Assembly (NCBI GenBank): GCA_021827245.1
Contig: JAKAWN010000025.1
Location: 1-30,970, forward strand
Direction of reading: 5' to 3'
Source: Acidobacteriota bacterium
GTDB taxonomy: Bacteria; Acidobacteriota; Terriglobia; UBA7540
DNA: 30,970 nt
Positions 16,459 through 25,542 of the stretch are shown here, in pieces. The notes below the pieces were generated by a model. The model searched no databases. It had not been told where the DNA came from and saw only the letters and a list, made by a program, of their open reading frames with translations. Position numbers and translations under genes: made by a program. Numbering within the stretch: the stretch's first letter is position 1; every line of letters begins with the position of its first letter.

Positions 16459-18543
16459 TCAGGACGCCGTCGCGAAGCGTCCTACCTCCGTCTGCAAATC
16501 GCGGACAGCGGATTGCAAATCCTCGGCCACTTGCCGAAACGCCGCAAGCGAGTCCTTGGTCTGGCCGGCCGCCTCGCGCAGTTGCTGCATGGCTTCCGCA
16601 ATCTGTGCTGCGCCCTCTGACTGCATTTGCATGCCTCGGTTCACAGCCTCAAATTCGGGCGCCAGGTTCGTGGTGCCTTCGATCACCTGACCCAGTCCGG
16701 AACTCAGTTCGGTGACGGCTGTGGACTTGGCTCGCGTTTGTCCGGCGTAAGACTCGACGCTGGAGACGCCCTCCCGGACCGCATGCTGCACGTCCCTGAT
16801 CTGCTTTTCGATATCCAGGGCGGCCACAGCGGTCTGATCCGCAAGCCGTCTCATTTCGACCGCTATCACCGAGAATCCCCCCGCGCTTTTCCCTTCTTTT
16901 TCCGCCTCGATTGCAGCATTAAGCGAAAGCAGGTTCGTGCGGTTCGCCACCTTGGTGATCGCCGTGATAATCCTGTCGATGTTTCCGGTCTTTTCGTTGA
17001 TAGAGTTTAAGGTCTGGGTCATCGCGGTGCTCGAGTGGATCAACTCGTCGATAGCACCGCGAATGCCCTCGAGGCTGCTGACGCCCCCGCGGGCAGTCTC
17101 GGCAGCTTTCTCCGCCATGCCTGTGACACCGGCCATTGTCCGGGCAAGGTCCTGGACCGTAGCATTGATCTCTTTGCTCGTAGCACTTACTTGGTTGGTT
17201 GAAGCCGCTTGCTGGGAGACAGCCGCCTCGACCTGCCGCACAGCGGCCGACATCTGGGCAGCGCTAGCGGCAACCTGGTTGCCAGCCAGGGCAACCTTGA
17301 CGAGGAGGGTGTTGAGGCTCTCCGTCATGGTAGAGACGGAGCCGATCAGCTTGCAGATCTCATCTTTCGTCCGCGCTAAACCGCCATCCGTGTTCTCCGG
17401 AAGGAACTTCCTGAATTCTCCACGCTGCTGCCGATTGAAAGCTTCTTTTACCTTGCCGGCAGCGATATCCGAAGTCAGGCCCACGATGTAATTGAGCGGG
17501 CGCGTCACATTGAGTGTGACAGCGACCATCACCGTCGCCGCCAGCAGCACACAGAGCAAACTCATCAGCCAGGCCACGGAGCGGTCGCGTTTGTCCTCGG
17601 CGATGCGACCGATCAGGAGATTTCTCAACTCGCTGGTGGCTGTCGAGCCAAGGCTCACTCCGGCATCCTCGGCTGCGGCTGCCATTTGGGCGACCCGATC
17701 CGGTGTTAAAGCAGCACCCGCTCCCGTGGCCGAACTGCTGATCGGCGAAGAAAGGTCGGAGATCCGCCTCACGTAGCGCTCGAACAAGGGCGGCACTTTG
17801 TTCTGAAATAAGGAGTTTGCGCCGTGCCGAAGCCTGTCTTCGCGAACAGACGTTTCCAGGGAGTACCGCATACGAGGAATAATCGTGTTGACCAACGCCC
17901 CCGTCTGGGCGTGAAGCTCAGAAAGATCGCGGGAATTGAGCGGGCGGCCTTCCACCCTGGCTTCCAAAGCCACTGCCCCTGCCTCAGCCACAGCAGCCTG
18001 CGCTTGTAGCAGAAGAGGACCGGTAACGTTCATGAGGTAGTAAGTGCGGAGTTGGGAATCCAGGATCAGCGAGGAGTCGTCGAGGATTACGGGAACCAGT
18101 TGCGAGGCAGTTTCCACCATCTGGCGGTAGGCGGTTGCCTTTTCACTGGCTGACATTACCTGGCCACGCTCCTGGAGCTGCTTCCAGAGCCCATTCAGCC
18201 GCGACACCAATTCCTTTGTTGCGGCGCCCTGGGCATGCTGCAGGACTGCAACAGCGCTATCGACGCGTTTCTGCATAGCCGCCGGGTCGCCTTGCAGGGG
18301 CAACTCGCTCCGGCTCGCCAGGTTCTCCCGCGCTTCGAGCGCACGCAGGTCATGGAGCAGCGCGGGACACACCTCCAGGGCCCTTGTTCCGGCAACTTCT
18401 CTCTCACAGGTGCGGATCCCTTGGTTATATTCGTTGGTGACGTAATACAAGAGGACCGCGATCGGCAGCGCGAAAAAAACGCCGCTGAGGATAAGCTTGT
18501 GGGCGATCTTCATGCGTGACAGCCACCGGTTAATTCGCTCCAC
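16459..18543 (-). CDS. Methyl-accepting chemotaxis protein with large periplasmic helical domain
   Basis: 694 residues. A first membrane segment (about 14-34) is followed by a ~290-residue, mostly helical extracytoplasmic region I cannot assign to a named sensor family. A second membrane segment (about 325-347), a HAMP region and the MCP signalling coiled coil (about 430-690) follow. The hairpin tip reads NRTNLLSLNAAIEAEKEGKS, then FSVIAVEMRRLADQTAVA, which is of the WspA type rather than the usual AARAGEQGRGF form. The start is GTG, with GGAGGG 9 bases upstream; an ATG at codon 11 is an alternative. It lies 12 bases after the first MCP gene and 5 before cheW, so both receptors belong to one array. 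Ligand or surface stimulus is unknown. Confidence 0.9.
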   Translation of the reverse strand: MERINRWLSRMKIAHKLILSGVFFALPIAVLLYYVTNEYNQGIRTCEREVAGTRALEVCPALLHDLRALEARENLASRSELPLQGDPAAMQKRVDSAVAVLQHAQGAATKELVSRLNGLWKQLQERGQVMSASEKATAYRQMVETASQLVPVILDDSSLILDSQLRTYYLMNVTGPLLLQAQAAVAEAGAVALEARVEGRPLNSRDLSELHAQTGALVNTIIPRMRYSLETSVREDRLRHGANSLFQNKVPPLFERYVRRISDLSSPISSSATGAGAALTPDRVAQMAAAAEDAGVSLGSTATSELRNLLIGRIAEDKRDRSVAWLMSLLCVLLAATVMVAVTLNVTRPLNYIVGLTSDIAAGKVKEAFNRQQRGEFRKFLPENTDGGLARTKDEICKLIGSVSTMTESLNTLLVKVALAGNQVAASAAQMSAAVRQVEAAVSQQAASTNQVSATSKEINATVQDLARTMAGVTGMAEKAAETARGGVSSLEGIRGAIDELIHSSTAMTQTLNSINEKTGNIDRIITAITKVANRTNLLSLNAAIEAEKEGKSAGGFSVIAVEMRRLADQTAVAALDIEKQIRDVQHAVREGVSSVESYAGQTRAKSTAVTELSSGLGQVIEGTTNLAPEFEAVNRGMQMQSEGAAQIAEAMQQLREAAGQTKDSLAAFRQVAEDLQSAVRDLQTEVGRFATAS

Positions 18544-18555
18544 CTTTCTTCCCTC

Positions 18556-20769
18556 CTAGACCGCGGTGCGGAATCGCGACACTCCTCCGTGGAGTTCCTG
18601 CACCGCGCTGTTCAACTGGCCTGTAACCTTCTGGAATTCACCCAGCATGGATTTGGTCAGGTCCGCGGTCTGCGCCAGTTGTTTCATGGCCTCGTTGATC
18701 TGCTCGGCGGCCTGCGTCTGGCCTTTCATTCCCTGTTTTGCCGTTTCAAATTCCGGCCCCAGCGCCTGCACCTTTTCGATCAACCTTCCCAGATCGGCGG
18801 CAATGCCGTTGACTTCCGCGACGCGCTGGCGGACCTCTTCCGAGAACTTATCCATCTCCATCACGCCGCTGGAGACAGCCGACTGCATCTCCTTCACGAC
18901 CGAATCGATATCCTGGGTGGCCACGGCCGTCTGGTCCGCCAAGCGGCTGATCTCGCGAGCTACGACGGAGAATCCCTTGCCAAATTCGCCCGCCTTCTCG
19001 GCCTCGATGGCCGCGTTGAGGGAGAGCAGGGCGGTCTGGTCGGACACCTTATTGATGGTGGTGACAACGGTCGATATCTTGCCGGCCCGGTCGCTGATGA
19101 CGCCCAGCCGGGATGAGATCGAGCCAGTGGCCTTGGCAAGCTCCCGCATCGCCGCTTCCATCTCATTGAGCTTGAACTGGCCGCTTTCCGCCTGCCCGGC
19201 GGCATCAGAGACTGCCTGGCTGGCGCCGGACATCGTGCGAAGCAGATCCTGCGAAGTTGCCGAGATCTGCGAGCTTGTCGCCGACACCTCCCTGGTCGCG
19301 GCCGCCTGCTCGGTGACCGTGGGTTCCAACTGTTTGGCAGACGCCGTGATCTCCGTCGTAGAAGCCGTCACCTGGATGCCAGCGCGTTGCACCTGCCCGA
19401 TAAGGCCGCCGAGTGTCTCCGTCATCTTCTGGAAGGAGGACATCAGGTCCACGCTCTCATCCGGGAAGTCGAGCCGCCGGAGGAATCCTCCGTCAGTCGG
19501 CGTCTCAAGATTTTGGAAGTGTGCACGAGCACTATGCAGGTCTCCTTTCGCAACCTTCCCCGCAAGGTTCGTTACCAGCTCGATGGGCCGGGTCAGGCGC
19601 TTACCCATGAGAAAGGCGATGCCGAGCACAACAAGGAGCGAGAGAAAGCCCGCCACACTCACGCCCCAGAGAAGGTTGGTCGCCGACGACTTCACGCCCG
19701 CGATCGCGCCCAGGTACTCGTCTTCATAGGCGCCCGCAACAATCAGCCAATCCCAGGGGCGGAAATAGATCAACGCCGAGTGCTTCAACCTCGGTTTCGG
19801 CTCGCCGGGGTTCTGCCAGATGTACGACCGGTGGTACAACTCCCCTTCCCTTGAGGCGAGCGCGTAGTGAACCATTTCCTGGACAAACAGGTTGCCGCTG
19901 GAATCCCGTGTATCCCATAGGTTCTCTCCATCACGCATTCCACCTTTGGAAATGATGTAGCGTCCCCTCTGGTTACCCTTGGCGCCGATGACCACGATGT
20001 AGCCGCTGCGCCCGATGACTGTGTTCAGCAGGGTGCGCCGGACGGACTCCACAGAGGAGATTCGCTCTCCCACAAAGAGCATCCCAATCACTCGTCCTGA
20101 CCTTTCGCGCAGCGGTTCGTAGGCGGCCACATACATGTCGTTCACGACAAAAGCGGTGCCGCGGTAAGTATGACCTCGCAGGACAGTGGCCACCACAGGA
20201 CTAGGCACTCCGTCAGGCCCCACCGCGGGAATGTACGTGCCGGTGCCCCGGCTACCGTCCGCCTCTGCCACGGTGGTTGCCACACGCAGCATGTCTCCCG
20301 CCTCATTCATTCGCTGAAATACAGTGACTGCGCTGCCCACGAGGTTGGTGACTTCGTCCACAAAAGGAGAGGCTACCTTGAAGCTTCGGTTCGGGGTTGC
20401 CGGAACGCCGTCGATCACCATCTGGGGCAGGGTCACTTCCGCCACGGCATGGGTATATTGATTTACGGCTTGCCAGCGCACTGTACCGCTGCCTGTTGTC
20501 ACTCCGCCCTTCTGAATCAGGGTTCTGCCGGCTACCGCAAGGTTCTGGTTGACTCGTCGTTGCAACAAATTGTTTGCTGTCTCGCAGAGCCCATAGGCAT
20601 CTTTGGCCGCCTGGTCCACATTGGACTCCGCCAGCGCCGTCATTTCCCTGGTGGCTTCCCGCGAGACGCTGCTGCGAAAGTGCAGCATAAGCAGTAGCAG
20701 CACCAGGACCGGCAGGATCGCCGCCACGACCGCAAGCCCATAGATCTTGTTCCTAAGCGAGATTCTCAC
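18556..20769 (-). CDS. Methyl-accepting chemotaxis protein with Cache3-Cache2-type sensor
   Basis: 737 residues; first gene of the chemosensory operon. A membrane segment (about 8-29) precedes a ~310-residue periplasmic region. That region contains NRSFKVASPFVDEVTNLVG, MLRVATTV, YEPLRERSGRVIGMLFVGE and FRPWDWLIVAGAYEDEY, which fits a Cache 3/Cache 2 fusion sensor. A second membrane span (about 368-390), HAMP and the MCP coiled coil follow. The tip SLNAAIEAEKAGEFGKGF, then LADQTAVATQDID and GVMEMDKFSEEVR, is very close to Pseudomonas WspA as I recall it, although WspA there has a four-helix sensor. The start is GTG (20769) with AGGAGG four bases upstream. The promoter for all eight genes should lie in the 509 bases before it. 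Confidence 0.92.
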   Translation of the reverse strand: MRISLRNKIYGLAVVAAILPVLVLLLLMLHFRSSVSREATREMTALAESNVDQAAKDAYGLCETANNLLQRRVNQNLAVAGRTLIQKGGVTTGSGTVRWQAVNQYTHAVAEVTLPQMVIDGVPATPNRSFKVASPFVDEVTNLVGSAVTVFQRMNEAGDMLRVATTVAEADGSRGTGTYIPAVGPDGVPSPVVATVLRGHTYRGTAFVVNDMYVAAYEPLRERSGRVIGMLFVGERISSVESVRRTLLNTVIGRSGYIVVIGAKGNQRGRYIISKGGMRDGENLWDTRDSSGNLFVQEMVHYALASREGELYHRSYIWQNPGEPKPRLKHSALIYFRPWDWLIVAGAYEDEYLGAIAGVKSSATNLLWGVSVAGFLSLLVVLGIAFLMGKRLTRPIELVTNLAGKVAKGDLHSARAHFQNLETPTDGGFLRRLDFPDESVDLMSSFQKMTETLGGLIGQVQRAGIQVTASTTEITASAKQLEPTVTEQAAATREVSATSSQISATSQDLLRTMSGASQAVSDAAGQAESGQFKLNEMEAAMRELAKATGSISSRLGVISDRAGKISTVVTTINKVSDQTALLSLNAAIEAEKAGEFGKGFSVVAREISRLADQTAVATQDIDSVVKEMQSAVSSGVMEMDKFSEEVRQRVAEVNGIAADLGRLIEKVQALGPEFETAKQGMKGQTQAAEQINEAMKQLAQTADLTKSMLGEFQKVTGQLNSAVQELHGGVSRFRTAV

Positions 20770-21278
20770 ACTGCCTCCTGTCTTGTTCCGTGGAGATCAT
20801 CATTGCTACCGGGGTGGCATTGAGACGAGGAGAAGTCAGGATTCGGTCTCCCGGCGAGCCTGCCTAAAACACCCTTGATCTGGTACCTCTCTAAACTGCT
20901 TGGGCTCTTGCTGAAAGCCTGCGGTGAAGTTGTGTGAGGTTACTTCGGCATTCAAATGATTCGGATATGTAGATTGCAGAGCACTGTTTTCCTCCAGTCC
21001 GTCGGTTTCGAGGCGCCAGGAAAGGAACAGATTCAGGGATCTACATTTCCGGGTCGAAAGACGCCGCGTTGGCACATACGATTCAACGCTCATAACGCTT
21101 GTTTGTGCTAGGTGCGCGTGTTGAAAAGCAGAAAACGAAAGGTACTGCCATGCTGAGCGGGAGCCAACGGTGTCCCTTTCTTCCAGGTTCGGTAGTCCGA
21201 ATAGTTGTTTCACTTTGTAGAGGTTCACTCAGCATGGCAGACTCACTGCGTCGTGTCATCCATCCCAGGTGCGTAACC
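20770..21278. promoter_or_regulatory. Intergenic leader upstream of the chemosensory operon
   Basis: About 500 bases between the first MCP gene and the ABM-like gene, both on the minus strand. It must hold the operon's promoter, but I see no convincing -35/-10 pair. A minus-strand open frame (20836-21228) has no ribosome binding site and no recognisable protein pattern, so I treat the stretch as non-coding. It contains the inverted repeat listed separately at 21145-21240. Confidence 0.4.
21145..21240. repeat. Perfect 13-bp inverted repeat bracketing 96 bp
   Basis: CTGCCATGCTGAG (21145-21157) is the exact reverse complement of CTCAGCATGGCAG (21228-21240), with 70 bases between. It lies 38 bases past the stop of the ABM-like gene. 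It could be the ends of a tiny mobile element, a long-loop hairpin or a regulator site. No flanking duplication or T-run is apparent. Confidence 0.55.
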
Positions 21279-21599
21279 TCAAGCCGCCTTGCGAACGGGA
21301 AGGGTTTCGACTGTCGAATGCCTCACGTCGTAAATCTGGAACTTGGGTTTACCCTCAGTGTAATTCGCCAGCACTTTCAAAACGCTCGCAGCTCCTTCTC
21401 GGTTATAGGCCTCGACATTTTCCTGCCGGTCCCATAGGGTGACACCCAGCGCTTCTTTGCCATCTCTTGAGACCAGAGTAAACTCGCCGGCGAATCCGGC
21501 GAACTTTTTCAGGATGGGGATAACCTCCCGATCGAGGACCCGGGCAATGCCTTTTCCGCCATCCGGCTTCAGCTTCATCCGGAGAACCCTTGCAAACAT
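21279..21599 (-). CDS. Small ABM-fold (antibiotic biosynthesis monooxygenase-like) protein
   Basis: 106 residues. It starts MFARVLRMKLKPDGGKG and contains IPILKKFAGFAGEFTLVSRDGKEALGVTLWD, the pattern of dimeric alpha+beta-barrel proteins related to antibiotic biosynthesis monooxygenases. Many members are single-domain proteins of unknown role; some oxidise quinols or degrade haem. No catalytic residue set can be assigned. A near-consensus AAGGAGG lies 8 bases before the ATG, implying high expression. It stands alone, 250 bases from the alcohol dehydrogenase gene on the same strand. Confidence 0.72.
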   Translation of the reverse strand: MFARVLRMKLKPDGGKGIARVLDREVIPILKKFAGFAGEFTLVSRDGKEALGVTLWDRQENVEAYNREGAASVLKVLANYTEGKPKFQIYDVRHSTVETLPVRKAA

Positions 21600-21849
21600 G
21601 GGATTACCCTCCTTTTTCGGACAGAGTTATACCTGCCATTAAACTTAGATCGGCCAGTGTTGTACGCCTATGACCCGTATCACAGACTGAAGTGACGCCC
21701 GGATTGGCTGCTTTCACGAAGCCGTGGATGGCTGACTGGCCAAGAAGGCGTGCGTTGCACGGTCGGAACCCGCCGCTAATACGTCCGTAACAGCTTATAT
21801 CGGCTTGAGCATTACGGGGACATCGAATACATCCCCTCCGCAGGCCAGA

Positions 21850-22902
21850 CTACCACTTGGAAATAACGTTGAACCCGACGGTGTTGTAGTTGGTCATGGA
21901 ATCGAGCACCTGGCCCGCCTCTTCCACCGGCAAACAGCGCGTGACCAGCCGTTTGGGATTCAGCTTGCCGCTGGCAACAAGCGCCAACAGGCCACGATAA
22001 CTGGTCGTGGGGCAGCCCAGGCTGGGAATGAAACTGATCTCCTGCACGAGCATCACATCTACCGGAAGGGCAAAAGTGCCCTTATCCTTTGCACCGGTCA
22101 ATCCGATCTGCAAGTGACGTCCTCCCTTGCGAATCGACTGCAGGGCAGGAAGAGCGGTTTCTGAGGCGCCCACAGCGTCCACCGCCATGTCGGCCCCTCC
22201 TTTGGTGATTTCGCGGACTTGTTCTGATGCGTTCTGGCCATGGGCGTCGATCACCGCAGCGGCGCCTTCGGCCTTGGCTATACGCAATTTTTGCTCGGAG
22301 ATGTCGACTGCAATGACTTGCGCGCCCAGGGCTGCGGCAATCTGTACTGCCGATAGCCCGACTCCGCCAACTCCGAAGACCGCAACCCACTCGCCGGGTT
22401 GCAGTTCTGCCTGATCGACCAGCGCGTGATAACTGGTCATGTAGCGGCATCCGAGGGCTGCCGCCGTGGTAGCATCTACCGCATCGGGCAGATGCACCAG
22501 GTTCGCGTCGGCCGCCGGGACTGCGACCAGGTGGCCATAGCCGCCGTTAAAGTGCGTGCCAATCGCACCGTGGGCAAGACATATGTTGGAACGACCTGTC
22601 TGGCAGTATTCGCAGCGCCCGCATGCCATATGGAAAGGCAAGGTGACCCGATCTCCAACGCGGAAGCTGCGGACGCCGGAGCCCACGGCTTCCACAACGC
22701 CTGCCATTTCATGTCCCATCACGAGCGGCAGTTGTGGCTGTATTCCCATCCATGTCCAGTCACCCTGCCAAAGGTGCCAATCGCTGCGACAGATGCCACA
22801 CGCTTCGACGCGGATCAGCGCGTCATCGGGACCTGGCTCGGGGTCCGGCAGGTCCATGATTTCAAGAGGCTTGCGAAATTCGGTCATTACGGCTGCTTTC
22901 AT
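21850..22902 (-). CDS. Zinc-dependent alcohol dehydrogenase (MDR family)
   Basis: 350 residues, full length. Catalytic zinc ligands are Cys38 (CGICRSDWH), His64-Glu65 (MGHEMAGVV) and Cys152 (GCRYMTSYHA). Structural zinc cysteines are Cys94, Cys97, Cys100 and Cys108. The coenzyme motif is GVGGVG (177-182), with Asp199 at the end of the second strand, favouring NAD over NADP. It interconverts an alcohol and its aldehyde or ketone; the substrate is not determined. An AAAGGAGGG site precedes the ATG. The next gene on the strand is glycerol dehydrogenase, about 200 bases upstream. The two probably serve related carbonyl/alcohol metabolism but are not tightly linked. Confidence 0.93.
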   Translation of the reverse strand: MKAAVMTEFRKPLEIMDLPDPEPGPDDALIRVEACGICRSDWHLWQGDWTWMGIQPQLPLVMGHEMAGVVEAVGSGVRSFRVGDRVTLPFHMACGRCEYCQTGRSNICLAHGAIGTHFNGGYGHLVAVPAADANLVHLPDAVDATTAAALGCRYMTSYHALVDQAELQPGEWVAVFGVGGVGLSAVQIAAALGAQVIAVDISEQKLRIAKAEGAAAVIDAHGQNASEQVREITKGGADMAVDAVGASETALPALQSIRKGGRHLQIGLTGAKDKGTFALPVDVMLVQEISFIPSLGCPTTSYRGLLALVASGKLNPKRLVTRCLPVEEAGQVLDSMTNYNTVGFNVISKW

Positions 22903-23100
22903 GGCAAAACCCTCCTTTAGCCTAAAGATTGTTTTCTCCGATCAGTTCCGAAGCCCAATCCCCTAGGATCCCGCTCCATGAGAGTCGAGTGACGCAAGCT
23001 GTAGAATCTTGCCACAGTGCCGCTCTCGCTCAACTCTGCGAATCGCGATAAATTCACCCCTCCAGGACAGGTTCCCTCTCGAAGACGACTCCTTGAAGGG

Positions 23101-24219
23101 CTATACCGGAAATCCATGAGCGTGCTGCCATTCACTTCCAATCGCATCCGCCGCCCGGATGGCATCTGCGACCATTTCCGGAGACACTTCAAAAGGCTCG
23201 TTGTGGATTGTTTCTCCTTTTGCTGTACTGCGGACGGCAACGCGTTCCAGCATGTCTGGCGTTATGCGGCCGAGTCCGATTTCGGCCAGTGTGACCGGCA
23301 ATCCTACAGAAGTTGAAAAGCGAAGTACTTCTTCCATGGTCGAGTGCGGCTGGCCTTCCAGAACCAGTTGAACCAGGACCCCGAAGGCCACTTTTTCGCC
23401 GTGCAGGTAGGCACGCGTCTCGGGAACCGCAGTCAGGCCATTATGAACGGCGTGCGCCGCTGCCAATCCGGACGATTCAAAGCCGAGGCCTGAAAGCAGG
23501 GTGTTCGCTTCCACGATGCGCTCGAGGCCTGCGGTTACGGATTTTGTTCGGAGTGCTGCGAGCGCATCTGCCCCATCTTCGAGAAGGGTGCGGTAGCACA
23601 ACTCGGCCAGCGCCAGGGCGCTTCGAGTGGAAGTTCCGCCTCTCATGTTCCGGACATTGCCCTCAACGCAGGTCTTTGCCTCAAACCACGTCGAAAGCGC
23701 ATCACCCATACCAGCCACCAGCAGGCGAGCCGGACTTCGGGCAATCACCTGGGTATCTACAAGGACTAAATCGGGATTCCTACGGAAGAGTTGCATCTTG
23801 AGGAAAACGCCATCATCGGTGTAAATGATGGAGAGAGCGCTGCAAGGCGCATCGCTCGAAGCGACTGTCGGGCAACTTACGACCGGAAGGTTGAGATCCG
23901 CTGCGACTGCCCGAGCCGTATCAATCGTCTTGCCTCCGCCCGCACCGACAATCACTCTGGCTTGCTGCCGGCTCACCTCGGCCTTCACCCGCTCGATCTC
24001 GGCGATTGAGCATTCTCCTCCGAAATGGAAAACGTGATAGGCAAATCCGGCTTCAGGGAGTGCCTGTGCCCAGGTTTCGGAAAGAAGTGCAACGGCGGAC
24101 TTGCTGCCAACGATCAACGCAGGTCCAACCAGGCCCAGGGCAGCCATTTCCTGTCCAAGGAACTGCGTGGCGTTCTTACCCTGGGTATAACGGCTCGGCG
24201 AACAGAACACACTCAGCAT
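23101..24219 (-). CDS. gldA: Glycerol dehydrogenase (iron/zinc-type)
   Basis: 372 residues from the ATG at 24219, which has AGAGGTG about 7 bases upstream. An open frame continues 62 codons further up, but that extension has no family similarity. The NAD-binding motif GAGGGKTID is at 92-100, and PTVASSDAPCSALSI follows. Metal ligands are Asp173 (GMGDALSTW), His256 (GLAAAHAVHNG) and His273 (YLHGEKVAFG). The first two match the numbering I recall for Bacillus GldA and the third is one residue off. It oxidises glycerol, or similar 1,2-diols, to the hydroxyketone with NAD. It may be physiologically reversed. It is the best-defined enzyme of this right-centre group. Confidence 0.92.
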   Translation of the reverse strand: MLSVFCSPSRYTQGKNATQFLGQEMAALGLVGPALIVGSKSAVALLSETWAQALPEAGFAYHVFHFGGECSIAEIERVKAEVSRQQARVIVGAGGGKTIDTARAVAADLNLPVVSCPTVASSDAPCSALSIIYTDDGVFLKMQLFRRNPDLVLVDTQVIARSPARLLVAGMGDALSTWFEAKTCVEGNVRNMRGGTSTRSALALAELCYRTLLEDGADALAALRTKSVTAGLERIVEANTLLSGLGFESSGLAAAHAVHNGLTAVPETRAYLHGEKVAFGVLVQLVLEGQPHSTMEEVLRFSTSVGLPVTLAEIGLGRITPDMLERVAVRSTAKGETIHNEPFEVSPEMVADAIRAADAIGSEWQHAHGFPV

Positions 24220-24490
24220 CGCAACACCTCTCTGGTAAATTGATCTATCCCCCACCAACATTTCCCGCTCGGCCTTTTCCGAATCTTGGCCTGCCGTCGC
24301 GAAGCGGGCAACTCTCACTGTCACGCGCCAGACCCATTGCGAAATCCGCAGAGGCGCTGGGTTTGGGTCTGCATCAGCCTCGCAGGATGTTGGGACATTA
24401 ACCACGGCGCCGTTTCCAGGCCGCGGGGTTCATCGGAGCAGTTGACCCATTGCGCAAAACCCGCGCCGTGGCTGCCCAACACCACAATCT

Positions 24491-24787
24491 CTACGGCAGA
24501 GACGAAGTAATCCTGGCGAGTTCCTCCTCGTTGAAGAGCCGATGGGTTCGAGTGCGAACATTGCCGGCCGTGGCAATGGCCAGCGCCATCTGCGCCACTT
24601 TCTCATCATTCGGAGCCGTCAGGATGAAGAAAGTGTCAAACTCACTTCCCAGGATCAGGTAGTAGGCGTGAACTTCTCCTCCCAGTTGGCGAATCATCTT
24701 TTTCGCTTCCTCAGCCCGTGCCACAAGCTGCTTGATCCTCTCGATCCCCTGTTGGGTGAAACTGAACTGCATCAGATAGGTCGCCAT
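24491..24787 (-). CDS. GYD-domain protein
   Basis: 98 residues beginning MATYLMQFSFTQQGIERIKQL, with AEEAKKMIRQLGGEVHAYYLILGSEFD and LTAPNDEKVAQMALAIATAGNVRT, the pattern of the GYD family (dimeric ferredoxin-like fold, function unknown). I chose the ATG at 24787. The AAGGAGG (24800-24794) directly abuts the earlier in-frame ATG at 24793, too close for initiation, and stands six bases from the second. It sits alone between the glycerol dehydrogenase and a lipoprotein gene on the same strand. The strong site suggests abundant product. Confidence 0.85.
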   Translation of the reverse strand: MATYLMQFSFTQQGIERIKQLVARAEEAKKMIRQLGGEVHAYYLILGSEFDTFFILTAPNDEKVAQMALAIATAGNVRTRTHRLFNEEELARITSSLP

Positions 24788-24853
24788 TTTCATCCTCCTT
24801 TACGCTAGTCTTCGCGCCAGGCACAAATCATGATTCATTAGTCTCGCAAGGGT

Positions 24854-25345
24854 TTATATGGGTTCTTTCACGTTGCTGTTGTCCATGTCCCGGTGAATCT
24901 TCCACGAGCCATCCGGTTGCCGCTTCAGAATCACAAGGTACTTGAGCGATCGTTCTATCGGTTTGCCGGCTTTCGGGGTGACGGTTTCCGTGATGTTACC
25001 TCGGTCAAAGGCCCAATCGTCCGCCACCTTGGTTTCCAGCGGAGTGTGCTCGATTTCAGCCGCATTCTGCTTGAAAAAATCTTCGAGAGCGGCCTGGATG
25101 GCCTGCTTGCCTTCCAAGGCGGGTTGATCGGGGAACATCAGAACTGCGTCGTCGGTAAAGTAGGCGGCCGCGGCGACCGCATCGTTGGAATTGAATGCTG
25201 CGGCAAACTGTTCACGGAGTGCATTGATCGCCGCTATATCAGCGGAAACATCCCTCTTTTGCTCCGGTTGGAGCATGCTCTGGCATCCTGCGAATACCAG
25301 CATCGAACCCAGGGCCACCGCGCAAAGAAACATGTTGCCTGACAT
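24854..25345 (-). CDS. NTF2-like (SnoaL/DUF4440 type) lipoprotein
   Basis: 163 residues from the ATG at 25345, which has AAGGAGG about 7 bases upstream. An earlier in-frame start at 25381 lacks a site and would disrupt the signal peptide. A hydrophobic stretch ends in the lipobox LVFAGC, with lipidated Cys21. The mature part (about 35-160) has the cystatin-like NTF2 pattern: INALREQFAAAFNSNDAVAAAAYFTDDAVLMFPD, then GKQAIQAALEDFF and DGSWKIHRDMDN. Such domains bind small ligands or act as inactive relatives of isomerases. No catalytic function can be given. It should be anchored on the outer face of a membrane. Confidence 0.87.
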   Translation of the reverse strand: MSGNMFLCAVALGSMLVFAGCQSMLQPEQKRDVSADIAAINALREQFAAAFNSNDAVAAAAYFTDDAVLMFPDQPALEGKQAIQAALEDFFKQNAAEIEHTPLETKVADDWAFDRGNITETVTPKAGKPIERSLKYLVILKRQPDGSWKIHRDMDNSNVKEPI

Positions 25346-25542
25346 CGTCGTTCCTCCTTGACATTTCGTTGAGCATATCAACCAATCAACAAACGGTTTT
25401 ATGCCGAATAAGGAACCGACGTTCAGCCGTGGGATTTCCGCTCGTGATGACCGCTATTTCACAGCATCCAAAACATGTCGCTACTGCCAGCTTTGAATAA
25501 ACACATTGCAGAAGCATGGAGCATGGTCCAATCGTGCCGTCC

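Noticed and set aside
18566..19729. Long plus-strand open frame of 387 codons opposite the first MCP gene
   Set aside because: It is Ser/Ala/Arg-rich and antisense to a highly conserved MCP signalling domain, so it is a codon-bias shadow.
20836..21228. Minus-strand open frame of 130 codons upstream of the MCP operon
   Set aside because: It starts with GTG without a ribosome binding site, its protein has no recognisable pattern, and it overlaps the inverted repeat.
24220..24405. 62-codon N-terminal extension of glycerol dehydrogenase
   Set aside because: It has no similarity to the family, and a well-spaced AGAGGTG precedes the internal ATG at 24219.
24402..24471. 9-bp inverted repeat CCACGGCGC / GCGCCGTGG
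   Set aside because: It is short, GC-rich and widely spaced, without a T-run, and could easily occur by chance.
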